This document shows positions 46,381 to 55,970 of a stretch of 64,000 bases of DNA, piece after piece. The DNA comes from Misgurnus anguillicaudatus (taxonomy: Eukaryota; Chordata; Actinopteri; Cypriniformes; Cobitidae), in assembly GCF_027580225.2 (NCBI RefSeq), contig NC_073353.2, forward strand, positions 37,483,001-37,547,000. Direction: 5' to 3'. Position 1 is the stretch's first letter; every line of letters starts with the position of its first letter. Position numbers and translations under genes: made by a program. The notes below the pieces were generated by a model. That model had not been told where the DNA came from, ran no database searches, and saw only the letters and a program-made list of their open reading frames with translations.

Positions 46381-47326
46381 TAAGATGTAGACGCCACAGG
46401 AATTTCTTGTTCATTTAAAAGATACCATAATGCATAATGTGTAATTAAATGATCAGTTCTGTAGTAGGAGACGAGGTAAAACACATTGTTTTGTCATGTC
46501 ATAATTAAATGTACCACGTTAGATACAAACTATCTGTAAGCAAATGTCACTACATAACTATGATGGTAGCGAAGACTACTCTGAAGTGTAGGGGGCTAGT
46601 TACGAATGAATATAGCAGTGTACCAGGGTGTCTGTCAGAACACAATAGAGAGCGTTGAACCAACTTGAGCTGTTTATTAGGCACACAAGAGAACATACAT
46701 CAGATAGGAGAGAGCCAGCATTCAGTATTTATGAGGTAGCACACACCGCACAGAACTCTGAATGAGAGGCACAACTTGGATAGCAGAGCAGTCGTTGATG
46801 AAGTTAATGGTGAATATTGGTAGTAGTCCTTTAATGAAGCTCTGAACAGGATGAGGGTATGCTCCTTTAAGAGAGATAGACCAGAGCTGTATTTATGAGC
46901 TTGGTTGCATGGCATGTGAATGAAGATGCATGAGTGCCTGGCTATATTTGAGAGCTTAGCCAGATCATAGGCAGGTGGAGATGTGGTTTCCTGCAACAGA
47001 TTACAACAGGATTCCCAAAGTAACACTAATGCTAATAAACATAACTTACATTGACAAATTAGCTACAGCTTCTCCCCTCATACGTTATCAAAATAAAATA
47101 AACAGACGTGTCTCAAATGACAAATTTTACACCATTAGCAGTGTTTACACAACGTATGTAATATAACTGAGATTATTACAGGATAAACACATTGATGAAC
47201 AGCAAAAGAAAGTGATTTATATAACGTTACAGCGTAGTAGATTCACAGTTTAGCTAATAACATGTTAGCGCTATTAATAACGGAAATTTTAACAACAAAA
47301 AAACATGCAAATCTAACTGTACTTAC
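46381..47326. other. Interior of the long-TIR element, right part
   Basis: The open minus frame at 47026-46700 (108 codons) has no domain I recognise. If transcription starts in the right TIR this would be intron or untranslated sequence. Confidence 0.35.
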
Positions 47327-47440
47327 TCTAATGACGCACATGAACACACCGCGTAACAATCTTGTGCTATTGTCTCCACAACAACACGATTCATGCCTCA
47401 CACAGCGAGACACTTGTACAAAACTAGCGCTTTTCCGCCA
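47327..47440 (-). other. Possible transcribed leader with splice donor inside the long-TIR element
   Basis: Downstream of the right-TIR CCAAT cluster the minus strand reads AAAGCAATGGCGGAAAAGCG with an immediate TAG, then another ATG (MNRVVVETIAQDC...), and ends at a consensus donor TTAGA|GTAAGT at 47326. It looks like a first exon of a gene carried by the element, but no coding function is recognisable. Confidence 0.3.
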
Positions 47441-47528
47441 TTGCTTTGAGTGAGCGATACTCGCTGTCATAATAAAAGTCCTCCTCCGTCTGGGTCTTTT
47501 GCACAATGTTTCTAGAAAAGACTCTATG

Positions 47529-47615
47529 ATTGGTTGAAGGGAGATCGTGCCACGATTGGTCAGCACAGTGTGCTTGTTGTCTGATTGGCTGGAGTAGACG
47601 GTGGGCGGAGTCCAC
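47529..47615 (-). promoter_or_regulatory. GC box and three CCAAT boxes in the right TIR
   Basis: The mirror of the left TIR: ATTGG (CCAAT on the minus strand) at 47529-47533, 47554-47558 and 47584-47588, then GGTGGGCGGAG. On the minus strand this lies just upstream of the possible transcript start and splice donor at 47326. Confidence 0.45.
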
Positions 47616-47654
47616 CTATTTGTGGATTCTTGTGCACGTCTTGACGTTAGAAAT

Positions 47655-47790
47655 GTTTCAAATCCACAAATGCACAGAACGCGATCCACAAATGAGTGCA
47701 GCAATTCACAAATGCACAGAAAGCGATCCACAAATGTGTGCAGCGATTCACAAATGCACAGAAAGCGATCCACAAATGCGCAGGAAGCCA
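47655..47790. repeat. Subterminal tandem units in the right TIR, one unit longer
   Basis: The same CACAAATG-centred units in inverted orientation, with one extra unit of about 43 bp (CACAAATGTGTGCAGCGATT plus CACAAATGCACAGAAAGCGA) that explains most of the 449/490-bp length difference. The overlapping repetitive frames on both strands (for example VDRFLCICE) are products of this array. Confidence 0.65.
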
Positions 47791-49145
47791 TTCACATACA
47801 AATAAAATACAAATATATATTTATAAAAAAAAATTCATTTGCAAATCCCATTTTATTTATTTGTGAATTTCCTTCCTTTTTATGAAATGTCTAACATATA
47901 TTTATGGTTCGCTTATTGTGCATTTGTGGATTTAAAAAATATTTATGAAACTCTCTATATTTATTTGTGGATCATAGTATATTTATTCAGAAATACGAAA
48001 CAATTCTGACCCCATATTTTAGAGCTACAGAAGTGATTTTCTCTTTATCTTGGGTTGTTTGATTAACATTAATGACACAGACTTAAGTAGTTTAATTGAG
48101 GTTACTGTCTCTTTAAGAACTGATAAGAACAGATTCGTTTTTGACTATAATCTTTACATACACTTTAGACATAAACAAATGTTTTTATTGGAAAAAAATA
48201 CTGTGGAGATAATTTTTTTGTATGTGCCCTGTCAAGAACAGAAAGATTTTATGTTCGCTTGCTTTTTGAAATGCGTCTCTCCGTGTATGCACTTTTGAGT
48301 GCCCTTAAACCCGCGTGCACACACAGACAGACAGTCGCTCCACATAAAACATTACGTTGTTTTTCATTGCTCTATTCGCCAAATGTATTTTAATGGATCA
48401 CATTTTCAGACACAGTAGCGCAACTTTATCTAAAGTTTACACATCAAGAGTTTCGATTTTTTGAAGGGCATAGGGATGATCACCTCTGACTTGAGCTGGA
48501 CCGGACACATTCAACTGCATGTGCGTCTATGCCATAAGTCTGTGCGTACAGAAAACTGCTCACTTTAGCGCCTTTTTGCTGTTAAATTGTTTAAAATCAC
48601 TTGAATGTTAACATTTGCAAGCCTTTGAAACACGTGCAAATGATAAACTTTCCTTACATAAATTTGCGTATTAATCCACGAATCACATGCGAGCCGATCC
48701 GTACTGATTCACGACCTTGGGAGCTAGGGAACGAACTGAGACACAGGGATACTGAAATACATCCAATCCGCAGACATATTGCCTCAGACAAGCACGTGCA
48801 GGTCATGGTTTCAGTTTGCGTCATTACAACATTTCGGCCGTCTTGTTTCGGTGAAAAAAATTATTTCAGACTTTTTTGGCCGAAAATTTTCAGTGGCCGA
48901 ATATTCGGTGCATCCCTAAAACATATTTGTAATCAAGCAGGAAACAGAAGCACCACTGACTTCCATATAAGGGAAAAAAGAATACTATGAAGTCAATGGG
49001 GCTTCTGATCGGTTTGGTTACAAACATTGCTCAAAATATCTACCTTTGTGTTTAGCAAAACAAATAAATTAATACAGGTTTGTAACAACTTGATGGTGAG
49101 TAAATAATGACAGAATTTAAATTTTTGAGTGAACTATCCCTTTAA

Positions 49146-50612
49146 GTGCATCTCATTTAAGTTACTCAATAAAATGATAAAAAAGCAATTACATATTTTT
49201 GTAAAGTATAACTTGCATCTGCATCATTAGAGTATAACAAAAAAAAAACATATTGCATGGTTACGTGGTTTAACATACATTAAAGTAACTGTAATATACA
49301 GTAAATTACGTTAAAAGAAATCACACAAAGTAGTGTACTTGTATGTTTTGCAGTGATGTAACATCACTTGTTGAATACCTCCATTACCTTTTTACTCACA
49401 AACACACACACACACACAACATCTGCCCTTCCGTTTCATCCATGGGAAAACAATGACAACACACCCACTCTGACTTCAATCTCACGTGTAACAGCACGTT
49501 TTCCCAAATGGCCTTTTTGAAAGGAGCGGCCAACGTGCGCACACATACATCCTCTCAGATGAATAAAACAAACTTAGAGCGGCCTTAAGCCGTAACTCAC
49601 AGAGATCCGAGGCTTCGAATTCTCCTGGGGTCAGGTGTCATTCTGACCCGTTACACACCACAGCTGCGAGTGCCAAAGCAAACTAACAAATCCCAACGTA
49701 TCTTGCATATCCAGAAAGTTCTGCCATCAGATCATTGTGGTTCTCTGCTTGTCATACGTTTGTGTGTTATATAACTGTGTGTTTACACAAGGTTTAAAAG
49801 GAACCAATCCCTGACCAGATACCACATCTCATCCCCAGCTCTGGGAACTCCAATGCCCTGATATATAATACATAATAGATGGCTATTATTAATAAACGCT
49901 GCTCTATTACTCTACTACACCATTACTTATACCAGTCTGATGACCTTCTTCATTTGACATTTATAAAGTAAACTGCACTGTAAGCATCCGACAAAGGCAT
50001 AAGTGTAAATGACTATAAAAACCAAACCATGCATGTTTTTAGATAAGGTTGCAGCAGTTCAACAGTGGTTGCATGAGTAAAAATATTCGATAAATGCTAT
50101 GAAATGGGATTCACTCGATGCATCACTGAAAACATGTGTGGCCAGTGTACATTTACAATGACAAAGGTAGTATCATAGATAATGTTGCTAAGGGACAGAA
50201 AGGCCATGTTAGATGACCCACACCTCCGCCAAATGTATGAGTGCCTTAATTTAGCAGCCGTACAGACATTAGGTAAATGAGATAGAAAAGGCGCTTCATC
50301 AACCCCAATGATAAATTCCAGAGGGAAACAGCGGGGACTTCTATCAAAATGCCAATATCCTGAAATTGATTTCAGGATGAAAGAAAAATGCTTGTGCTAA
50401 AATCACATTATGCCTTGCAATCCCTCTCCGTGTACTGGCAGCAGGACAGGACACGCTGACTATCTTTCTTAATTACTGCAGGTTTTTAATGCGTTTGTTA
50501 TGCATAACTACAACTACAGTGAAATAATCCATAATGTTGATGACAGAGTCTGTGCTACAACACAAAAGCTGCACATATTTCCACAGACATGTCTAAACCC
50601 TCTCCTCTTAAA
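49146..50612. other. Largely unique intronic DNA
   Basis: Contains a short (CA)n at 49397-49419; otherwise no exon, RNA or transposon was recognised. Confidence 0.45.
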
Positions 50613-50747
50613 TACTGTAGCTCAGTTGGTAGAGCATTGCGGTACTGTAGCAGTGGAAAAGGTCATGGGTTCAAACTCAGGGAACACACATATACTGAAA
50701 ATCTTGAAAGTCACTTTGGATAAAAGCATCTGTCAAATGCATAAATC
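50613..50747 (+). repeat. tRNA-derived SINE, best copy in the window
   Basis: Pol III box A TAGCTCAGTTGG at 50618-50629 and box B GGTTCAAACTC at 50668-50678 sit in a tRNA-like head. The tail CACTTTGGATAAAAGCATCT then GTCAAATGCATAAA follows. There is no proper acceptor stem, so it is a retroposon, not a tRNA gene. Confidence 0.85.
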
Positions 50748-51055
50748 TACAGCCGCACCTAAAAGACATGCAAAAACAAAATGAATTGTGATCAATTTGT
50801 GTGCACATTTTTTTTTTAAATGTACTCTAAGTAGGGTTGCAAAACCCAGAGTATTTTTAAGGGTGAAAACTTTCAATGGGAATTAATGGCAATATATGGG
50901 AATTAACAGGAATATATGGGAATTAACAGAAATATATGGGGATTAATGGGAATAAACTGGAAATTAGAAAAAATTGCAGAGTTGTTTAGAAAAGATTTTT
51001 TAACTACATTTATTTAAAACAACAAGATTTAATGCATTTCCAGTTATATTTCTAC

Positions 51056-51402
51056 TAGGGCTGGGTAAAGATTAATCGCGATTATTTACATACTGCATAC
51101 AAAATAAAGTTATTTTTTGCATAATATATGTGTGTGTACTGTGTGTAATTATTGTGTATATTTAATCACACACACAAACGTATATTCAGTTTTTCATTTA
51201 TATATATTTTTTTTTTATTAATATAGAATATATAAAAATATAAATAAATATTTATACACATGTAAATGTTTCTTAAATACATGCATGAATGTATGTATTT
51301 ATATGTAAATAATAATTACACATAGCACACACTCATATATTTAGCCAAAAATCACTTTTGTTTGTATGCGATTAATCGCGATTAATCTTTTCCCAGCCCC
51401 AA
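51056..51402. mobile_element. AGGGCTGGG...ATTAATCGCGATTA MITE
   Basis: Left GGGCTGGGTAAAGATTAATC and right CGCGATTAATCTTTTCCCAG are inverted ends around an AT-rich, TGTGTGTACTGTGTG-containing core. Related to 20590-20873. Confidence 0.78.
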
Positions 51403-51565
51403 TTTCTACCCTTAGTCACATGCACACTGCACATTGCTTACTAGAATGATTTCTGAAAATATTTGATCAAATAAATCCAGGCTTGATGAGCGAAGTCTCA
51501 GGATTCTTTGATGAATAAAAAGTTTCAAAAATAACTGATTTTTAAAAACAAACAACAATTTATAT

Positions 51566-52363
51566 AAAGGGACACTCCACTTTTTTTGAAAATACGCTCA
51601 TTTTCCAGCTCCCCGAGAGTTAAACATTTGATTTTTAACTTTTTGGAATCCATTCAGCCAATCTCAGGGACTGGCGCTAGCACTTTTAGCATAGTTTAGC
51701 ATAATCCATTGAATCTGATTAGACTATTAGCATCACGCTAAAAAATAACCAAAGAGTTTCGATATTTTTCCTATTTATGCTTGACTCTTCTGTAATTATA
51801 TTGTGTACTAAGACTGACAGAAAATTAAAAGTTGCGATTTTCTACGCTGATATGGCTAGGAACTTTACTCTCATTCTGGCGTAATAATCAAGGACTTTGC
51901 TGATGTAACATGGCTGCAGGAGGCGCAATGATATTACGCAGCAGCCGACAATAGTCCCTTTAGTAACTTTCAATAGCAGGGGACTATTTTCAGGCAGTGC
52001 GTAATATCACTACGCCTCCTGCAGCCATGTTACAGCAGCAAAGTCCTTGATTATTACGCCAGAATGAGAGTATAGTTCCTAGCCGTATCTGCCTAGAAAA
52101 TCACAACTTTTAATTTTCAGTCTGTCTTAGTAGATACACGATGTAACTACAGAAGAGTCAAGTTTTAAATAGGAAAAATATCCAAATTCTTTATTTATTT
52201 TTTAGAGCGATGCTAATGGTCTAATCAGATTCAATGGATTATGCTAAGCTATGCTAAAAGTGCTAGCGCCAGACCCGAAGATCGACTGAATGGATTCCAA
52301 AACGGTAAAAGTCAATTGTTTAACTCTAGGGGAGCTGGAAAAAAATTGGAGTGCCCCTTTAAA
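51566..52363. mobile_element. 800-bp near-complete palindrome
   Basis: AAAGGGACACTCCACTTTTT and AAATTGGAGTGCCCCTTT bound two arms of about 350 bp that pair throughout: CTGGCGCTAGCACTTTTAGC with GCTAAAAGTGCTAGCGCCAG, GGACTTTGCTGATGTAACAT with ATGTTACAGCAGCAAAGTCC. The loop is only about 50 bp near 51960. It is a foldback MITE with no coding capacity. Confidence 0.85.
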
Positions 52364-52436
52364 AAAATAATAATAATAATTTGTAACAATGCACACTACT
52401 GAACGTCACTTGTATTACCTTGCATGCAGGGCTTGA

Positions 52437-53180
52437 CATTAACACCCGCCAACTTGGCAACTGCAGGTTCATTTTCACTGTGGCAGGTAAGACAGCCAAA
52501 ATAAAAAAAATTATTCTGGTTTTCTTTAAAGTTATGCAAAATAATAAACAACGCACAATGCAACCCTGGGAAACTACAACTCCCATGAACACTCCCTGCC
52601 CCCAAGGCAACGTACAGTAGGGGTTATTTACCATAAAGAGCTTGAGCGCTGATGAATTTGTGAATGCATGGTGTGCACAGTTCGACAAAGATAAAACAAT
52701 TGCATTGAAGTGATTGAAGAGATTTAAAGTGTGTGCACACTCTCTGGGAAAGAGTGGTGAGAAATGCATAGCCCATAATGCGCACATCCCAGTTATGTCC
52801 GAAATCAAAGGAAACCCACGATTGGAGAGGTTCGCGGCAAGCATAATTTTAGGCTGCTTTGGGCTACTTTCTCAGTAAAAGTCTTAAATCACTTTTAACA
52901 GAAACCATTATCAATCTTATGAAATACAATCATTAAAAATACAATATTCTTAATTTGGGTGGTCAATTTGGATTTGAAAGTAAATCTGCATCTAATCTAG
53001 CTAAATCAAGTAAATGTGCTCGAATTAAAGTCATTTTAAGATGCCAAATTAAGTCTAAGCATATAATATTTATTTTACCAGCAACAAAATTGTGGCCAAT
53101 GAAAATGCTGAGTGGCTAGTAACTTTGAAAAACAACTAGCCACTTTGGCTAGTGAGCAAAAAAGTTATTGTCAAGCCCTT
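52437..53180. mobile_element. hAT MITE with CAGGGCTTGACA ends
   Basis: It starts CAGGGCTTGACATTAACACC and ends GTTATTGTCAAGCCCTT, flanked by CTTGCATG (52429-52436) and CTAGCATG (53181-53188), 7 of 8 identical. AACTTGGCAACTG and CTAGCCACTTTGGCTAGTG are characteristic inner words. It contains the CCCATGA promoter-type motif noted at 52572. Confidence 0.82.
52572..52588 (+). promoter_or_regulatory. ZNF143/SBS-like site inside a hAT MITE
   Basis: AACTACAACTCCCATGA matches the ACTACAAYTCCCA core of the vertebrate SBS motif bound by ZNF143 at promoters and loop anchors. It is carried by the transposon, so copies may seed such sites elsewhere. Occupancy is unknown. Confidence 0.5.
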
Positions 53181-53372
53181 CTAGCATGCATGTCTGCTTA
53201 TGACGAAACAAAATGTTTGTATATGATATATAGTTTATATACATTTTAGTAGATTATTCCAAAAATTCCCATTAAGTTTCCAATTTGGAATATTTCCAAA
53301 ATTCCCCAGATTAAGTTCCCATGTAAAGTTTCCGGAAATTTACCAGAAACTTTCCGTCTATTTGCAACCCTA

Positions 53373-54599
53373 ACGGTAAGCCAGAGCTCTTCTGTACAAG
53401 TCAGCAGTTCGCAAATGGATCAATACTGTATGGTGGTTAAAGTATTGCTAACCCTAAACACAATGTTTCACCAAGTCCTTACTAGCTCACAGAGATGTCT
53501 CTTTAAACCTAACAATAAATGTATAATGTCCTGTACTGTACCCTTGAATATAAATCAAGAGAATGCCTGTCGCTTTCTCGTTCTATGCACACGTCTGGTG
53601 ATTTGTTGCCCTACAGATACAAGCACAAAGATGTTTTTGGCCTTGCTCGGCTCACGATATCAAAAGAAGAACGCAAGCCATACAAAAGCGTATCGGGAAA
53701 CACGTGGCACTTTCTCTACCCATCCACCAAAATCTATCACTGCACTAAATGCCTTGATAAGCATTTGGATGCACGGTGGCCTTGAGCCAGAGTACACATG
53801 ATACAAAGGTCTGCACGCAGTAGATATCAAGTGCTATTTACTCATGCCAAGCACTTGTTTAACATGCATTGATTCCCATCCAAAACATGTCACTGTGATG
53901 AAAGTCTACGGCCGTAAATGCAGTCCAATACGGTGAACCAATTGGGATGATGAGATAATATATTTATGCATATTATAAGTGCATTTAAAGAAAGCTATCT
54001 ATTTTATTACTATGTATGTATGTTTTTTAGGATTAAACCCATGACCTTGACATTGCAATTATAATTCACCCCAATTTAAACTAGAGGAATACTAGGTGCT
54101 GACAAGTAAGGCCTGAAACACACTTTCGTGCACTGATGCGTTGCGAAATGCGTCACACCGCAATGCATAACACAATGGTGCATTCTTAGTCTTTATGGAT
54201 AAAAGTAAATGTCTAAACCTAAATGTCCTAAAGACAACAAAAAATAGTAACAACTATTTATGCACTCAAGCACTATTATAATAATCAATCAAGTGGCTGT
54301 AAAGCACAACATAAGCTCAAGATGAAATTAAACAACCCGCAATATTTCATACGTACCACAACCTCCAGTTATTAAAGGGCAACCACTCAAGCAAAGTGTT
54401 GCGGCTGTAAAAGCGAATGCGTATGACTGACATTGCGTACGTATCAGTGTGATTCGTTTCATCCAGTCAAGATTAAACAGAGATATAAGATGGGGAAAAA
54501 AGGAATGATAATGGTTTGGTGGTGTAGAATCGTCCCTAAAAGGTTACCATGCATGACATTAAAGTGGATTCATGGATGCTGGGGATGCTGCAGTCTTAC
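53373..54599. other. Start of the long first intron downstream of candidate exon B
   Basis: The minus-strand intron opens with GTAAGACTGCAGCATCC at 54599. A possible degenerate SINE trace (GGATTAAACCCATGACCTTG near 54031) is the only repeat hint; open frames at 53415-53801 lack splice support. Confidence 0.4.
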
Positions 54600-54695
54600 C
54601 TTCTCATTCCTTGACAATCTCAATGGAAAAAGGCAGAAGAAAAGAAACTTCCCCCAGTTGAGAATAGCTGCAAAGCACCAGTTCAGACGGGCCAT
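54600..54695 (-). CDS. tns1: Candidate first coding exon B of the tensin gene (32 codons)
   Basis: ATG at 54695 in a strong context (GACCAGGATGG). The frame reads MARLNWCFAAILNWGK, then a hydrophobic FLFFCLFPL and a basic RLSRNEK, and ends exactly at a consensus donor GAGAAG|GTAAGA at 54599. Its 96 nt leave phase 0 and so would join the C1 exon PEEFEAV... in frame across about 53 kb. No repeat overlaps the exon. The 20-residue hydrophobic stretch could anchor the isoform at membranes; it does not look like a classical cleaved signal. Link to the C1 exon rests on strand, phase and order, not on transcript data. Confidence 0.55.
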
Positions 54696-55010
54696 CCTGG
54701 TCAGCAGCAACGTATCCCGGCAAACTCAATCCAATTCCGATTCGGTCTCGAGGATGCAGCGACCCCAGGCTCTGAATCCAAAGTCAAACCAGAAGCGTGG
54801 TCCTTCTTCATTCAGTTAGCCAGCGTTTCTCAATGGGACGACAGCTTGACTCAGGTTAAACGCACCCCTGATGTGAGCGCCGTACGGCGGGTCGCTGCTG
54901 TCTCGCACACATTGGATGCTGCAGTGTTCCTCCAGCCATGAGAAGAGGAGGCGGAGGGGGGGTGAGAGGAGAAAATGGAGCGGGGGGCGGGTGAGTGGGT
55001 GCCAGAACCG
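54696..55010 (-). promoter_or_regulatory. CpG-rich leader and proximal promoter of candidate exon B
   Basis: CpG density rises sharply here (GAGCGCCGTACGGCGGGTCG on the plus strand). A GC box GGGGGCGGG lies at about 54984-54991. A 27-codon upstream ORF runs from ATG 54939 to TAA 54856-54858 (MAGGTLQHPMCARQQ...). No clear TATA box; a dispersed start near 54.90-54.95 kb is plausible. Confidence 0.4.
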
Positions 55011-55650
55011 CACAGAGATAATCACCAATAGAGAAACAGAAGGATTGGTGCTAGAGACTAGGGTGCAATAACTGACATTTGCAAAGCACTGGATAAAGGT
55101 AAAAAATCTGTTTTTGCAAATGAACAATATTATTTCCAAGCTGGCTAAAAGAAAGTCTCATTTTAAGAATAAACATTGGACACTGGTTGGATGCAAAGTG
55201 ATGCTTGTTTTAAATCAAAATCAAGTCTCCTAAAGAAACCAGAACCAACTTGTTCCTTAGTGGGAAATTTGTCATCCTAAGTTTGTTTAAGCACCTAAAG
55301 TTTTTCCTGTAGTCATTTCATGTATGTACAGCATACATAACATTATTTACACATTATGCATTTTAACCCTTTAACTGGCGCAGCCCTTTTTAAATGGGGG
55401 GGTGGTGAAAAGGTGATGTACACCTTCAAATTAAATAACTCATTTTTGACGCATTTTTTTTGGAATAGAAGTGTAATTTTGGTCTTGTTTTAAAGAAGAC
55501 ACTTTAACGTTTTTTACGGAAGTGTCTGGAGGTGAAAATATATATATTTTTATAGGAGTTAACATTTATTTGTAATAAATAAAATTTTTTATATAGTATT
55601 ATTTTTAATACATAAAATTATCAAAAAACTGAGGTTTGTGTTGGTTTGCT

Positions 55651-55656
<6 letters not shown>

Positions 55657-55686
<30 letters not shown>
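55657..55686. repeat. (AT)15 microsatellite
   Basis: Uninterrupted AT dinucleotides. Confidence 0.95.
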
Positions 55687-55689
<3 letters not shown>

Positions 55690-55844
55690 ACATAATGTAC
55701 ATTTTATTTGGATGTTTTAGTTTTTTAATAATCGTGTCATTGAGACTTTACTGGAAGCATATTTCCCATTTTAGATTTTAGTTTTTTCACTCTTTTGCAT
55801 AAAAACACCATTTTGCCGCTCTTATCATATCTGGTTGAAACCAA

Positions 55845-55847
<3 letters not shown>

Positions 55848-55937
<90 letters not shown>

Positions 55938-55970
55938 TAGTTATAGTTATAGTTATAGTTATATAGTTAT
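55848..55970. repeat. (TA)n microsatellite passing into (AGTTAT)n
   Basis: About 87 bp of uninterrupted TA, then five AGTTAT hexamers and a partial unit. The hexamer could have arisen by point change in TATATA followed by expansion. It yields a spurious Ile-Tyr frame. Confidence 0.95.

Larger units (their letters stand above)
44350..48016. mobile_element. 3.67-kb DNA element with long TIRs, superfamily not assigned
   Basis: It starts TATGGGGTCAGAATTGTTTC and ends GAAACAATTCTGACCCCATA. The inverted repeats run 44350-44798 (449 bp) and 47527-48016 (490 bp). It is flanked by TTTTAG at 44344-44349 and 48017-48022; the uninterrupted hAT copy has a single TTTTTAGAGCTAC at this point, so a 6-bp target duplication is well supported. 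The 2.7-kb interior has no recognisable transposase domain. Long TIRs plus a 6-bp TSD do not fit hAT (8), piggyBac (TTAA) or Tc1 (TA); Dada- or IS3EU-like elements have been described with about 6 bp, but nothing here proves that link. Confidence 0.85.
43944..48918. mobile_element. hAT element, TAGGGATGCAC family, split by a 3.67-kb insertion
   Basis: It begins TAGGGATGCACCAAAATGAA and ends ATATTCGGTGCATCCCTA, the same termini as 17236-18341. Flanks GAAGATAT and AAACATAT are a worn 8-bp duplication. Removing the inner element and one target copy leaves about 1.3 kb of hAT colinear with the intact copy. Confidence 0.85.
43844..49145. mobile_element. Outer palindromic MITE of a three-level nest
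   Basis: The left arm has ACTGTCATCATTTACTCACC and ACAAACCTGTATAAATTTC; the right arm has GGTGAGTAAATAATGACAGA and GAGTGAACTATCCCTTTAA, its inverse. Removing the insertion leaves a typical short foldback element. Fragments of the family are at 20383-20490 and 27762-27985. Confidence 0.78.
50832..53372. mobile_element. hAT-type element with TAGGGTTGCAAA ends and three nested insertions
   Basis: The left end TAGGGTTGCAAAACCC and right end TATTTGCAACCCTA are inverted. The flanks ACTCTAAG and ACGGTAAG agree at 6 of 8 positions, as expected of an old TSD. Short units (GGGAATTAAYRG and AATATATG) repeat near the left end. The interior holds elements at 51056-51402, 51566-52363 and 52437-53180. Confidence 0.75.

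Noticed and set aside
47243..47791. 182-codon minus-strand frame, the longest in the window
   Set aside because: It runs through the right TIR and its tandem CACAAATG units (giving repeats such as VDRFLCICE), so the openness comes from repeat structure, not from a protein gene.
50613..50690. tRNA gene with good A and B boxes
   Set aside because: The acceptor stem does not pair and it is followed by the SINE tail, so it is a retroposon copy.
52359..52844. 161-codon minus-strand frame
   Set aside because: It starts inside the CAGGGCTTGACA hAT MITE and crosses into the neighbouring palindrome; no domain and no splice context.
54816..55139. 107-codon minus-strand frame upstream of exon B
   Set aside because: It overlaps the CpG-rich leader and ends before the ATG at 54695; better explained as 5' untranslated/promoter sequence.
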